Assembly: GCF_015207455.1 (NCBI RefSeq)
Contig: NZ_JADEWV010000033.1
Span: forward strand, 1 to 44,802
DNA length: 44,802 nt
DNA from: Microcoleus sp. LEGE 07076
GTDB taxonomy: Bacteria; Cyanobacteriota; Cyanobacteriia; Cyanobacteriales; Microcoleaceae
Reading direction: 5' to 3'
The notes beneath the pieces were generated by a model. It worked only from the letters and a program-made list of their open reading frames with translations, was not told where the DNA came from and did not search any database. A program made the position numbers and the translations under genes. Shown here piece after piece: positions 36,440 through 42,978 of the stretch (positions are counted from its first letter, which is position 1; the number at the start of each line of letters is the position of its first letter).

Positions 36440-36738
36440 TTATTGCTCTGCGCGACATACTAGGTTCCACAGAATATCGCCTATTTCCTCAAAATGCTCT
36501 AGCAAAAAATCCATCAAAGCTAAATTTTGCAAATCAGCCGGAGTAGCGCGCCGGTAGTGGCGGCCTGTTTTAAACCACCCTTTAACTGTCGAAATCGATC
36601 GCAAATTTCCGCCATTTGCTCGTAAGTCACATCCCATTTTCTGTAGAATTTATGAGGAGTCATCCCTAATTTGCACTGACTGTAAAGAGCAATTAACCGC
36701 ACTTCTCGCTCTTCAATTTTTCGCGGGGTATTCGCCAT
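36440..36738 (-). pseudogene. HTH protein disrupted by a frameshift (probable antitoxin or partner of the upstream RelE-like gene)
   Basis: Two minus-strand frames complement each other. The first, from ATG 36738, reads EEREVRLIALYSQCKLGMTP, then WDVTYEQMAEICDR and then runs into an unrelated tail. The second reads SISTVKGWFKTGRHYRRATP, then NLALMDFLLEHFEEI and ends at 36440. Joined at the CDR/SIST boundary they give a complete HTH protein of a known cyanobacterial pattern. At the junction (about 36595-36603) the DNA has GATCGATT; restoring one tetramer (GATCGATCGATT) would repair the frame, so a 4-bp contraction is the likely lesion. Confidence 0.7.
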
Positions 36739-36763
36739 CGAAATTCTCCCTAGTTTTGCAAAA

Positions 36764-37033
36764 TTAATGGGAAGTCAGATTAGTTACCAAAATCTCTCTC
36801 TCAGCCCTATAGTCCCAGTAGAACCTCAACGCCATTGAAGCAGAAGACCCCCAAATATCTCCGGTTTTTTGCTGGTATCGGTGGGTTCTCAAACTTCTAT
36901 AGCTGGGCCCTTCTGTCTCTAATAATTTGAAAGCTTTTTCGTATTGCTTTCGGGCTGGGAGGGGAAGAAAATTCAGTTTTTTGGTGACTTGTTTGGTGAA
37001 AGCAAGCTGAAATTTTGGGGTTCGACATGACAT
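36764..37033 (-). CDS. RelE/HigB-superfamily toxin-like protein
   Basis: 89 residues. FQLAFTKQVTKKLNFLPLPA, FKLLETEGPSYRSLRTHRYQ, IWGSSASMALRFYWDY and EREILVTNLTSH show the RelE-like beta-sheet-helix layout (residues near the C-terminal strand differ from classical RelE catalysts). The ATG at 37033. An HTH gene follows 25 bp later, an order (toxin then HTH) like HigBA, but that partner is frameshifted. If the toxin were active, loss of the antitoxin would be lethal, so it may be inactive, silent, or controlled by another copy. Confidence 0.6.
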   Translation of the reverse strand: MSCRTPKFQLAFTKQVTKKLNFLPLPARKQYEKAFKLLETEGPSYRSLRTHRYQQKTGDIWGSSASMALRFYWDYRAEREILVTNLTSH

Positions 37034-37134
37034 GAAATCTTGCCCCTTTACCGATTGTTTTCATTCCCTATAACTGGTAACAAGTAGAAAACCATGTCTA
37101 AATTAGGGTTGTACTCGAGTCTCGATCACCCTGG

Positions 37135-37206
37135 CACCCCCCTTAAAAAGGGAGGGACAAGAGCATTTCTCAAAGTGGGTCTTCTTAAGGGAGATTTAGG
37201 GGGAGC
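37135..37206. repeat. Degenerate CCCCCCTTAAAAAGGG element
   Basis: CACCCCCCTTAAAAAGGGAG...TTAAGGGAGATTTAGGGGGAG resembles the element at 16804-16952. It fills most of the 230-bp gap between the RelE-like gene and cas2. Confidence 0.5.
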
Positions 37207-37263
37207 TAGACTCGGCTACAAGCGAGATATACAGAGGGTTTTTGTCTTAAGTTGACATTGCGA

Positions 37264-37542
37264 TTAGACGATGAAAACCGAATCGTCGATCGCAAATTCC
37301 GGCTCTGTTCCCAATATCTTTACCTGGTAGCGGCTGTTGGCTGGTAAAGGATAAAAACGCAGTTTGTCTACTTTTGCGTCGAGCAGATTTGACAGTTTTG
37401 TTTGCAGCTTATCGTACTGATTTTGATTCAGCACTGCTTCAAAAACTGATTTCTGCACTCGCATTCCGAAAGCTTCTAAAAGCTTGGAAACTTTCGTCCG
37501 CCGCCTGTCGTCTGCGATGTCGTAGCAAATTAGGTAAAACAT
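37264..37542 (-). CDS. cas2: CRISPR-associated endonuclease Cas2
   Basis: 92 residues, ferredoxin fold. YLICYDIADDRRRTKVSKLL carries the metal-ligand Asp8, and GMRVQKSVFEAVLN the typical second strand and helix. It scaffolds the Cas1-Cas2 integrase that inserts spacers. The ATG at 37542 lies 24 bp after the cas1 stop, so it is the second gene of a cas1-cas2 unit transcribed away from the CRISPR array. No degradation visible. Confidence 0.95.
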   Translation of the reverse strand: MFYLICYDIADDRRRTKVSKLLEAFGMRVQKSVFEAVLNQNQYDKLQTKLSNLLDAKVDKLRFYPLPANSRYQVKILGTEPEFAIDDSVFIV

Positions 37543-37566
37543 CAGTCAACCTGTAGATTTGATTCT

Positions 37567-37620
37567 TCAGTCTGCGGAGGCGGACTTCGTTTGACAAGAG
37601 GCGGTTTCAACCGCCGAATC
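37567..37620 (-). repeat. Dispersed repeat forming the cas1 3' end
   Basis: On the minus strand: TTCGGCGGTTGAAACCGCCT, then CTTGTCAAACGAA, then GTCCGCCTCCGCAGACTGA. It matches the elements at 8725-8781 and 40653-40709. The stop codon of cas1 lies within it. Confidence 0.65.
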
Positions 37621-38613
37621 ATCTTTCCAAAGCATGGAACGATAAACATCTTGTTCACCTTTGACGCAAGCCAGATATTCTGTGACTTGCAATTCCAAAC
37701 AGTGGCGGTAACTGACTTGTCCGGCATATAAATGCGCGGCGCAACTCTGCAACTTGGTTTCCCAATGCAATAAGAACTCTCGCAGCGCTTCGGGATGTAA
37801 ATACAGTCCTCCCCGTTCGTCTGGCGGAAAAAAATCTCCGACAGCGATGCGATTTTGATTGACTAAATCTGCGACTAATGCTTCGACGAGCGGCGCGCGG
37901 AACTGCTCCATTAAATCGCAGACTAAAGGTGTGTGATTTTGACAGGTATGGTGCAAGTTGCCGAAGTCGGGATTCAGCCCGAAATTTTGCACGCAGGCGT
38001 GAATGTTTTGGCTCAATAAGGCGTATCCTAGATTGAGCAAGCTGTTAATTCGATCGCCCGCTAAATCAGCCGATCGCCCTTTGAAATTGAACGCGAACGG
38101 CAGCAGGTAGCTGAATGCTTGAAAATAAATCCGGGCGGATGCAACTTCAAATTGCCAGAATCCTTGCCTGGTAGTGGCGGAGGGCAGCGCTTCCAGCAAA
38201 TAAGCGAGACTGTCAGCGGCTTTACCAACAATTTTGAGGTGGCGGCGGCTGTTTAATTGCATTAGCAAAACGCGGGAATTGTGCAGTTTTGCTCGCAGCA
38301 AACTTTCAACCATCGCCAGTTGAAATTCAGCATCGCCAAAGCACTGTTTCTGGCGGCTTGAGTGCAGGCATTTTCGCTGATCGTGCAATCGCGCCACATA
38401 GCGCCCGCCGTCGGCAATGAATCCTACCGGAATGCCGCGGGCGATCGCACATTTAATTGCCGGCGCAGTGATGTCGCACCAGTCAAACAAGATGATTTGT
38501 TTGACTTTGACTGCCGCCATTTCGCAGCAGAGTTTTTCGAGGAAAAAGACTTGAAAGCGAGAACCCTCTAAATGCACGATCGAACCGGGCTCAGTTGCGT
38601 ATAATGTAATCAT
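37567..38613 (-). CDS. cas1: CRISPR-associated integrase Cas1 with a repeat-derived C-terminal tail
   Basis: 348 residues. The three metal-binding positions are present: E156 (WQFEVASARIYFQAF), H221 (DFGNLHHTC) and E236 (CDLMEQFRAPLVE), so spacer integration should be intact. The N-terminal beta domain carries IILFDWCDITAPAI. The last 17 residues (DSAVETASCQTKSASAD) are encoded by a copy of the dispersed CGGCGGTTGAAACCGC element, replacing the short natural end seen in the fragment at 40542-40640. The ATG at 38613 is divergent from the CARF-like gene, with 317 bp between. Subtype I-D or III affiliation is suggested by its sort, not proven. Confidence 0.95.
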   Translation of the reverse strand: MITLYATEPGSIVHLEGSRFQVFFLEKLCCEMAAVKVKQIILFDWCDITAPAIKCAIARGIPVGFIADGGRYVARLHDQRKCLHSSRQKQCFGDAEFQLAMVESLLRAKLHNSRVLLMQLNSRRHLKIVGKAADSLAYLLEALPSATTRQGFWQFEVASARIYFQAFSYLLPFAFNFKGRSADLAGDRINSLLNLGYALLSQNIHACVQNFGLNPDFGNLHHTCQNHTPLVCDLMEQFRAPLVEALVADLVNQNRIAVGDFFPPDERGGLYLHPEALREFLLHWETKLQSCAAHLYAGQVSYRHCLELQVTEYLACVKGEQDVYRSMLWKDDSAVETASCQTKSASAD

Positions 38614-38800
38614 GGATTCTTTGGCAAGAAGTGAAACACCAACAGTTCAAAGGTGGAGAAATTTGACCTTTGGCTGTCGTTAGAATCCATATTTGCAGGG
38701 GGGTAAGTGTGTTTCTGCCCCCGTATCAAAGCGTGTTGCGTGTGTTTGGTGCGCGTCTTGATAAATTGGGTGCGATCGACAGTTGTTATCATTCTCGCTT

Positions 38801-38866
38801 AACAGGCTCTCCGGCCTGTTTCACAATAAAATTCACTCTTTGTGGAACAGGCCGGAGAGCCTGTTT
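38801..38866. repeat. Near-perfect 25-bp inverted repeat between cas1 and the CARF-like gene
   Basis: AACAGGCTCTCCGGCCTGTT then TCACA faces TGTGG then AACAGGCCGGAGAGCCTGTT. Arms differ by one base around a 15-bp centre; each arm also holds an internal AACAGG...CCTGTT palindrome. It sits in the divergent promoter region, 65 bp before the CARF-like ATG. Confidence 0.7.
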
Positions 38867-38930
38867 GGGAACGAACTCTTCGGCTTGTGAAGCGATAAAT
38901 ATATTACATTCGTCCAATTTCCCAAAAATT

Positions 38931-39824
38931 ATGAGCTTACTTCCTCCGTCCAAAGAAAAATTAGCTATTGAAAATATTGTCGCCCCCCAAACAGCTCCAG
39001 AATATGTAGGATTTATAGTATTAACAGTGGCGATTAGCTTGGTAACAGCGGCAGCGGGCAGCAGTCTGCCTGGTACTATATTGGGAGCCGCCGTTATCGC
39101 AATTTTCGGTTTTATCTGGTGGCGGGTCGATCGCGCCCGCGCCAAAGCCCGCGTTCAAAGGTTGTACAGCGATTTAGCAATCTCCGTGGACAAAGAAGCA
39201 CCTACAGGGGCTAAAGGTTTAATCCTGTTACTCAGTCCCTATTCGCCCCGCAAAGCAGAACTGAAAAATGAAAGTACGATCGCCCCTTTAATGGAAGCTG
39301 TCATCAACGGCGAGATAGACAAACTGACTCAAGCAGACTTCGATCGGCTTGACTTGTTGAATTCAAATCTTTTCCCCCAAATCAAAGCTGTAGAATTTCA
39401 TGCAAAACAGGAAAAACTGCGAGATATTTGGCTGATCAGCACGGAAAGGTACGAGACAAAGGAAGGTAAAAAAGTTAAAGGTTCCGAAGACTCGGCACTA
39501 ATTCTCAGTCAATACCTGCGGTTTCTCTACGGAAAAAGGCTGGATATTAACTCGGAGGGATTATCAGTCAGAGATTACGATTATCAGGGATTGTGGCGGC
39601 TGGCAGAGCAAATTTTCCGCGATTCGGGATACAAAGATGAAGTGATAGTTGCCGATATTACCGGCGGCACAAAAATGATGAGTGTGGCTTTGGGTATGGC
39701 TTGCATTCCCCCAAAACGGCGAATGCAGTACATGGATTCGCAGCGGGATTGGGAAGGAAATCCGGTGTCGGCCGGGGATATGCAGCCGGTAGTTATTGAT
39801 GTTGACCCGATTTTGTATGTGTAG
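38931..39824 (+). CDS. Two-helix membrane protein with CARF-like sensor domain (candidate CRISPR signalling effector)
   Basis: 297 residues from ATG 38931; an open frame back to 38670 is a non-coding extension through the inverted repeat. Two N-terminal transmembrane helices (YVGFIVLTVAISLVTAAAG at 25-43 and GTILGAAVIAIFGFIWW at 48-64) are followed by a basic segment (RVDRARAKARVQR), implying a cytoplasmic C-terminal domain. That domain has GLILLLSPYSPRK, RDIWLISTE and VIVADITGGTKMMSVALG (236-254), the strand-1 and TGGTK ligand-binding pattern of CARF domains that bind cyclic oligoadenylate. No nuclease or protease domain is present. It is divergent from cas1; the 74-bp array starts one base after its stop. 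The closest concept is membrane CARF effectors such as Cam1, but with two helices. Confidence 0.75.
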   Translation: MSLLPPSKEKLAIENIVAPQTAPEYVGFIVLTVAISLVTAAAGSSLPGTILGAAVIAIFGFIWWRVDRARAKARVQRLYSDLAISVDKEAPTGAKGLILLLSPYSPRKAELKNESTIAPLMEAVINGEIDKLTQADFDRLDLLNSNLFPQIKAVEFHAKQEKLRDIWLISTERYETKEGKKVKGSEDSALILSQYLRFLYGKRLDINSEGLSVRDYDYQGLWRLAEQIFRDSGYKDEVIVADITGGTKMMSVALGMACIPPKRRMQYMDSQRDWEGNPVSAGDMQPVVIDVDPILYV

Positions 39825-40496
39825 TGTGGTGCGTCGCCCCGGAAAATCTGCAACTAAAATCGCAAAGCTTTGAAAGCGACGCACCACACAAATACCCGTA
39901 GGGTGCGTCGCCCCGGAAAATCTGCAACTAAAATCGCAAAGCTTTGAAAGCGACGCACCACACAAATACCCGTAGGGTGCGTCGCCCCGGAAAATCTGCA
40001 ACTAAAATCGCAAAGCTTTGAAAGCGACGCACCACACAAATACCCGTAGGGTGCGTCGCCCCGGAAAAACTGCAACTAAAATCGCAAAGCTTTGAAAGCG
40101 ACGCACCACACAAATACCCGTAGGGTGCGTCGCCCCGGAAAATCTGCAACTAAAATCGCAAAGCTTTGAAAGCGACGCACCACACAAATACCCGTAGGGT
40201 GCGTCGCCCCGGAAAATCTGCAACTAAAATCGCAAAGCTTTGAAAGCGACGCACCACACAAATACCCGTAGGGTGCGTCGCCCCGGAAAATCTGCAACTC
40301 AAATCGCAAAGCTTTGAAAGCGACGCACCCTACAAATACCCGTAGGGTGCGTCGCCCCGGAAAATCTGCAACTCAAATCGCAAAGCTTTGAAAGCGACGC
40401 ACCACACAAATACCCGTAGGGTGCGTCGCCCCGGAAAATCTGCAACTCAAATCGCAAAGCTTTGAAAGCGACGCACCACACAAATACCCAGCGGCG
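39825..40496 (+). repeat. Nine-copy 74-bp tandem repeat array with internal palindromes
   Basis: Nine near-identical units begin about every 74 bp (39825, 39898, 39972, 40046, 40120, 40194, 40268, 40342, 40416), followed by a truncated tenth. Each unit contains GGTGCGTCGC and its complement GCGACGCACC about 33 bp apart, and an AAAGCTTT centre. Copies 1-6 read CAACTAAAATC and 7-9 CAACTCAAATC; copy 4 has one changed base and copy 7 has CCCTAC for CACAC. It is not CRISPR: no spacers. Open frames across it are artefacts of periodicity. Confidence 0.95.
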
Positions 40497-40541
40497 CACC
40501 ACACAAATACTAAGGTGACGCACCCGCATACGGGATATAAG

Positions 40542-40640
40542 GTGAATTATTACCGCTGTCTGGAGTTGCAGGTTTGGGAGTATATCGCTTGTTTGACGGG
40601 GGAACAAGAGGTTTATCGACCGATGAAGTGGGATCAATAA
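40542..40640 (+). pseudogene. C-terminal fragment of a second cas1
   Basis: The frame from 40542 reads YYRCLELQVWEYIACLTGEQ, then EVYRPMKWDQ and TAA. It aligns with the end of the intact Cas1 (YRHCLELQVTEYLACVKGEQ, DVYRSMLWKDD). Nothing upstream encodes the rest of Cas1; the 74-bp array lies there instead. It is on the strand opposite to the intact cas1. The same dispersed element follows 12 bp after its stop. Confidence 0.85.
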
Positions 40641-40652
40641 TGGGTTTTGTAG

Positions 40653-40709
40653 AGTCACTCGGCGGTTGAAACCGCGTCTACACATACAAAGTCCGCCTTT
40701 GCGGACTAA
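40653..40709 (+). repeat. Dispersed repeat (CGGCGGTTGAAACCGC family) after the cas1 fragment
   Basis: CACTCGGCGGTTGAAACCGC, then GTCTACACATACAAA, then GTCCGCCTTTGCGGACTAAG, a hairpin-ended element. Same family as in the cas1 3' end. Confidence 0.7.
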
Positions 40710-40740
40710 GAGATCGAGTTTGAGCCGCTGTTGTATCGAC

Positions 40741-41093
40741 ATCAGCGGCTTTTTTTTCTGTGGTGCTTGACAGTTATCTAGGAGTCGGGTATCTTATTTG
40801 TCAGGTAAAAATCAAGTTCAACCTGAACCTTGACAAATTAATATTTTTCGTGTTATGGCAACCTAGCTGAGTTTCAGTTTTCGGTCTTGAAAAAGCCGGA
40901 TTTGCTAGGGTCGCCAAATTGCTGAAACCCCGATTGTTTGGTTGACCCTAGCGGGTCGCTTACGCTGTAAGGGTTTGAGGCTTGTTAAGAGGGTCGTAGT
41001 TTTCAATAAATTTAGATTATTGGCGATCGAAAAGGGGGGTAGCAATTTTGGCTACTTGCATCCCTGATTCGACAAGAGTTTTAAAGTAAGACA
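40741..41093 (+). promoter_or_regulatory. Putative CRISPR leader
   Basis: Non-coding, with AT-rich stretches (AATTAATATTTTTCGTG, TCAATAAATTTAGATTATTG), directly before the first repeat. Its placement is inferred from repeat orientation: ATTGAAAC is at the right-hand end of every repeat, the usual 3' end that becomes the crRNA 5' handle, so transcription should run left to right. Confidence 0.55.
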
Positions 41094-42057
41094 CTTTGAC
41101 TTACCACTTCCCCTCACGGGGATTGAAACTATTGAGGGTAAGGAATATCCCCCACCCAAATAACTTTGACTTACCACTTCCCCTCACGGGGATTGAAACA
41201 ATGCGTCCATACGGGTCAGGGTGCGGTTTTGACTTTGACTTACCACTTCCCCTCACGGGGATTGAAACTTTTGCAGAGACTAATTCTCCGCCGCCCATAA
41301 GTTGACTCCTTTGACTTACCACTTCCCCTCACGGGGATTGAAACATTATCGACAGAGTTTCCAAAAATACTCTGTTTTAGACTTTGACTTACCACTTCCC
41401 CTCACGGGGATTGAAACTAATAGGCAAAGCTTTCTTGGCTACTCATGCGTACTTTGACTTACCACTTCCCCTCACGGGGATTGAAACGTTCGGTGGCATA
41501 GAACAGCCTCCTTACCCAATCTTTGACTTACCACTTCCCCTCACGGGGATTGAAACACTATCTCAATCCTGTCCCATTGCATTCATCGCTTTGACTTACC
41601 ACTTCCCCTCACGGGGATTGAAACTTCAAGCCTTGCTGTTGCGGCATCTCTTTCTTGCGCTTTGACTTACCACTTCCCCTCACGGGGATTGAAACTTTTG
41701 GGCACTTTCTGACTTCTGACGCATATACATCTTTGACTTACCACTTCCCCTCACGGGGATTGAAACTCTACCCCAACAACCTTCCCTTCTCCAGCCATTA
41801 CAAAATACTTTGACTTACCACTTCCCCTCACGGGGATTGAAACCTAGAACCGTCGACACCATTGGATTCTACGGCTTGCTTTGACTTACCACTTCCCCTC
41901 ACGGGGATTGAAACGGGGTTTCCTTGGTCATCGTACCTTTCTATTTGATCGCCGCTTTGACTTACCACTTCCCCTCACGGGGATTGAAACTTTTTGCGGT
42001 TGCTACTAATTCAAGTGGATCCTTTGACTTACCACTTCCCCTCACGGGGATTGAAAC
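41094..42057 (+). CRISPR. CRISPR array, 14 repeats of 36 bp, 13 spacers
   Basis: Repeats start at 41094, 41164, 41233, 41309, 41382, 41452, 41521, 41589, 41660, 41731, 41808, 41879, 41955 and 42022. All 14 are identical by eye: they open CTTTGACTTACC, contain a CCCC-TCAC-GGGG stem-loop and close with GGATTGAAAC. Spacers are 31-41 bp, all different. The ATTGAAAC end is typical of cyanobacterial type I-D and type III repeats. The last repeat is not degenerate, suggesting a young or truncated array. No cas6 or effector gene is within view. Confidence 0.98.
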
Positions 42058-42244
42058 TATTCTTAACCTGAGAAATTACCCACGAGCTAAATTTTATAAC
42101 TAAATAGTTATATATAGATATAGCCAAATAAAAATTAAATGAGCCGATCGCCCTTGTGTAGGGAAACGCCACTGCCGTGTCCTCTGCCGAAGCTCGATCG
42201 CCGGAGTTTTGCATATAATTGATGAGACAAAGGAGCGATGGGGC

Positions 42245-42829
42245 ATGACACAGACGCGCTTAAAACCAAAAGACCAACGGCTAATTCATTCCGGGATTAG
42301 CTGGGAAGAATTTAAGTCGATCGAAACCGGGTTTGCGAACGCTCCGGGTATTCGGTTATTTTATTGGGGGGGCGAAATAGAAATATTGGCAGTTTCGCAA
42401 GACCACGAGTTTTTTAGCCGCACAATTGCTGGACTTTTGTTCATCTACTGCTTGGAAAAAGAGATTGAATTCGCACCTACCGGCAGCTTTACTCAAGAAA
42501 AGGAAGGTGTAGCATCGGCACAAGCTGACGAATCCTATTATATCGGCAGGGGAAGAACTGCAAACTCTCCTCCAGATTTATTTATTGAAATAGTGTTTAG
42601 CAGTGGCAACGAAAGCAAACTAAACCGTTACCGAATCCTGGAAGTGCCGGAAGTGTGGTTTTGGGAAGATGGCTTGTTTGCTATGTATCGCTTGGGCGTT
42701 GAGGGTGATCAAAAAATTTCTGCAAGCGCTGTTTTGCCGGATTTAGATATCAGTTTGCTGTCGCGCTGTTTGCTGATGGCTTCAACTTTGGAAGCGACGC
42801 GGGAATTCAGGCGCGGAATTTCTATTTAG
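42245..42829 (+). CDS. Uma2-family (DUF820) PD-(D/E)XK nuclease-like protein
   Basis: 194 residues from ATG 42245, with AGGAG nine bases upstream; TTG 42209 would add 12 residues. ISWEEFKSIETGFANAPGIR, LFYWGGEIEILAVSQDHEFF, SPPDLFIEIVFSSGNESKLN (the PD...E-x-V catalytic core) and YRILEVPEVWFWEDG are standard for this very abundant cyanobacterial family, with unclear biological function. It follows the array by 187 bp in the same direction. Such genes are numerous and often near mobile DNA, so association with CRISPR is not evidence of a role in it. Confidence 0.88.
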   Translation: MTQTRLKPKDQRLIHSGISWEEFKSIETGFANAPGIRLFYWGGEIEILAVSQDHEFFSRTIAGLLFIYCLEKEIEFAPTGSFTQEKEGVASAQADESYYIGRGRTANSPPDLFIEIVFSSGNESKLNRYRILEVPEVWFWEDGLFAMYRLGVEGDQKISASAVLPDLDISLLSRCLLMASTLEATREFRRGISI

Positions 42830-42851
42830 TCTGGCGCATTCATATCCGGCC

Positions 42852-42906
42852 GGGGCGGGTTTATTGGATTTGGGATTTGTGTTGAATATCAGGGTGAACC
42901 CGCCCC
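42852..42906. repeat. Dispersed GGGGCGGGTT palindrome
   Basis: GGGGCGGGTT and AACCCGCCCC are exact complements around a 35-bp centre, followed by TACAAG. It belongs to the common GTAGGGGCGGGTTCACC-type cyanobacterial repeats. Confidence 0.6.
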
Positions 42907-42978
42907 TACAAGAATCATGATCGATTGACCGGACATGATATCAAAAGGTTTAATGTAAAAATTACTATTAATTTGATT

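Noticed and set aside
38670-38930. 87-codon N-terminal extension of the CARF-like protein
   Set aside because: It crosses a near-perfect inverted repeat and an unrelated Cys-rich stretch; the ATG at 38931 begins a sensible protein.
39564-40742. Minus-strand open frames with repeated DAPYGYLCGASLSK-type peptides
   Set aside because: They are produced by the 74-bp period (three units equal 222 bp, divisible by 3) on the strand opposite the array; no start signals, and the peptide is only the repeat translated.
41096-41665. Open frames across the CRISPR array on both strands
   Set aside because: They translate the repeats (ending DLPLPLTGIET); spacers interrupt any coding logic.
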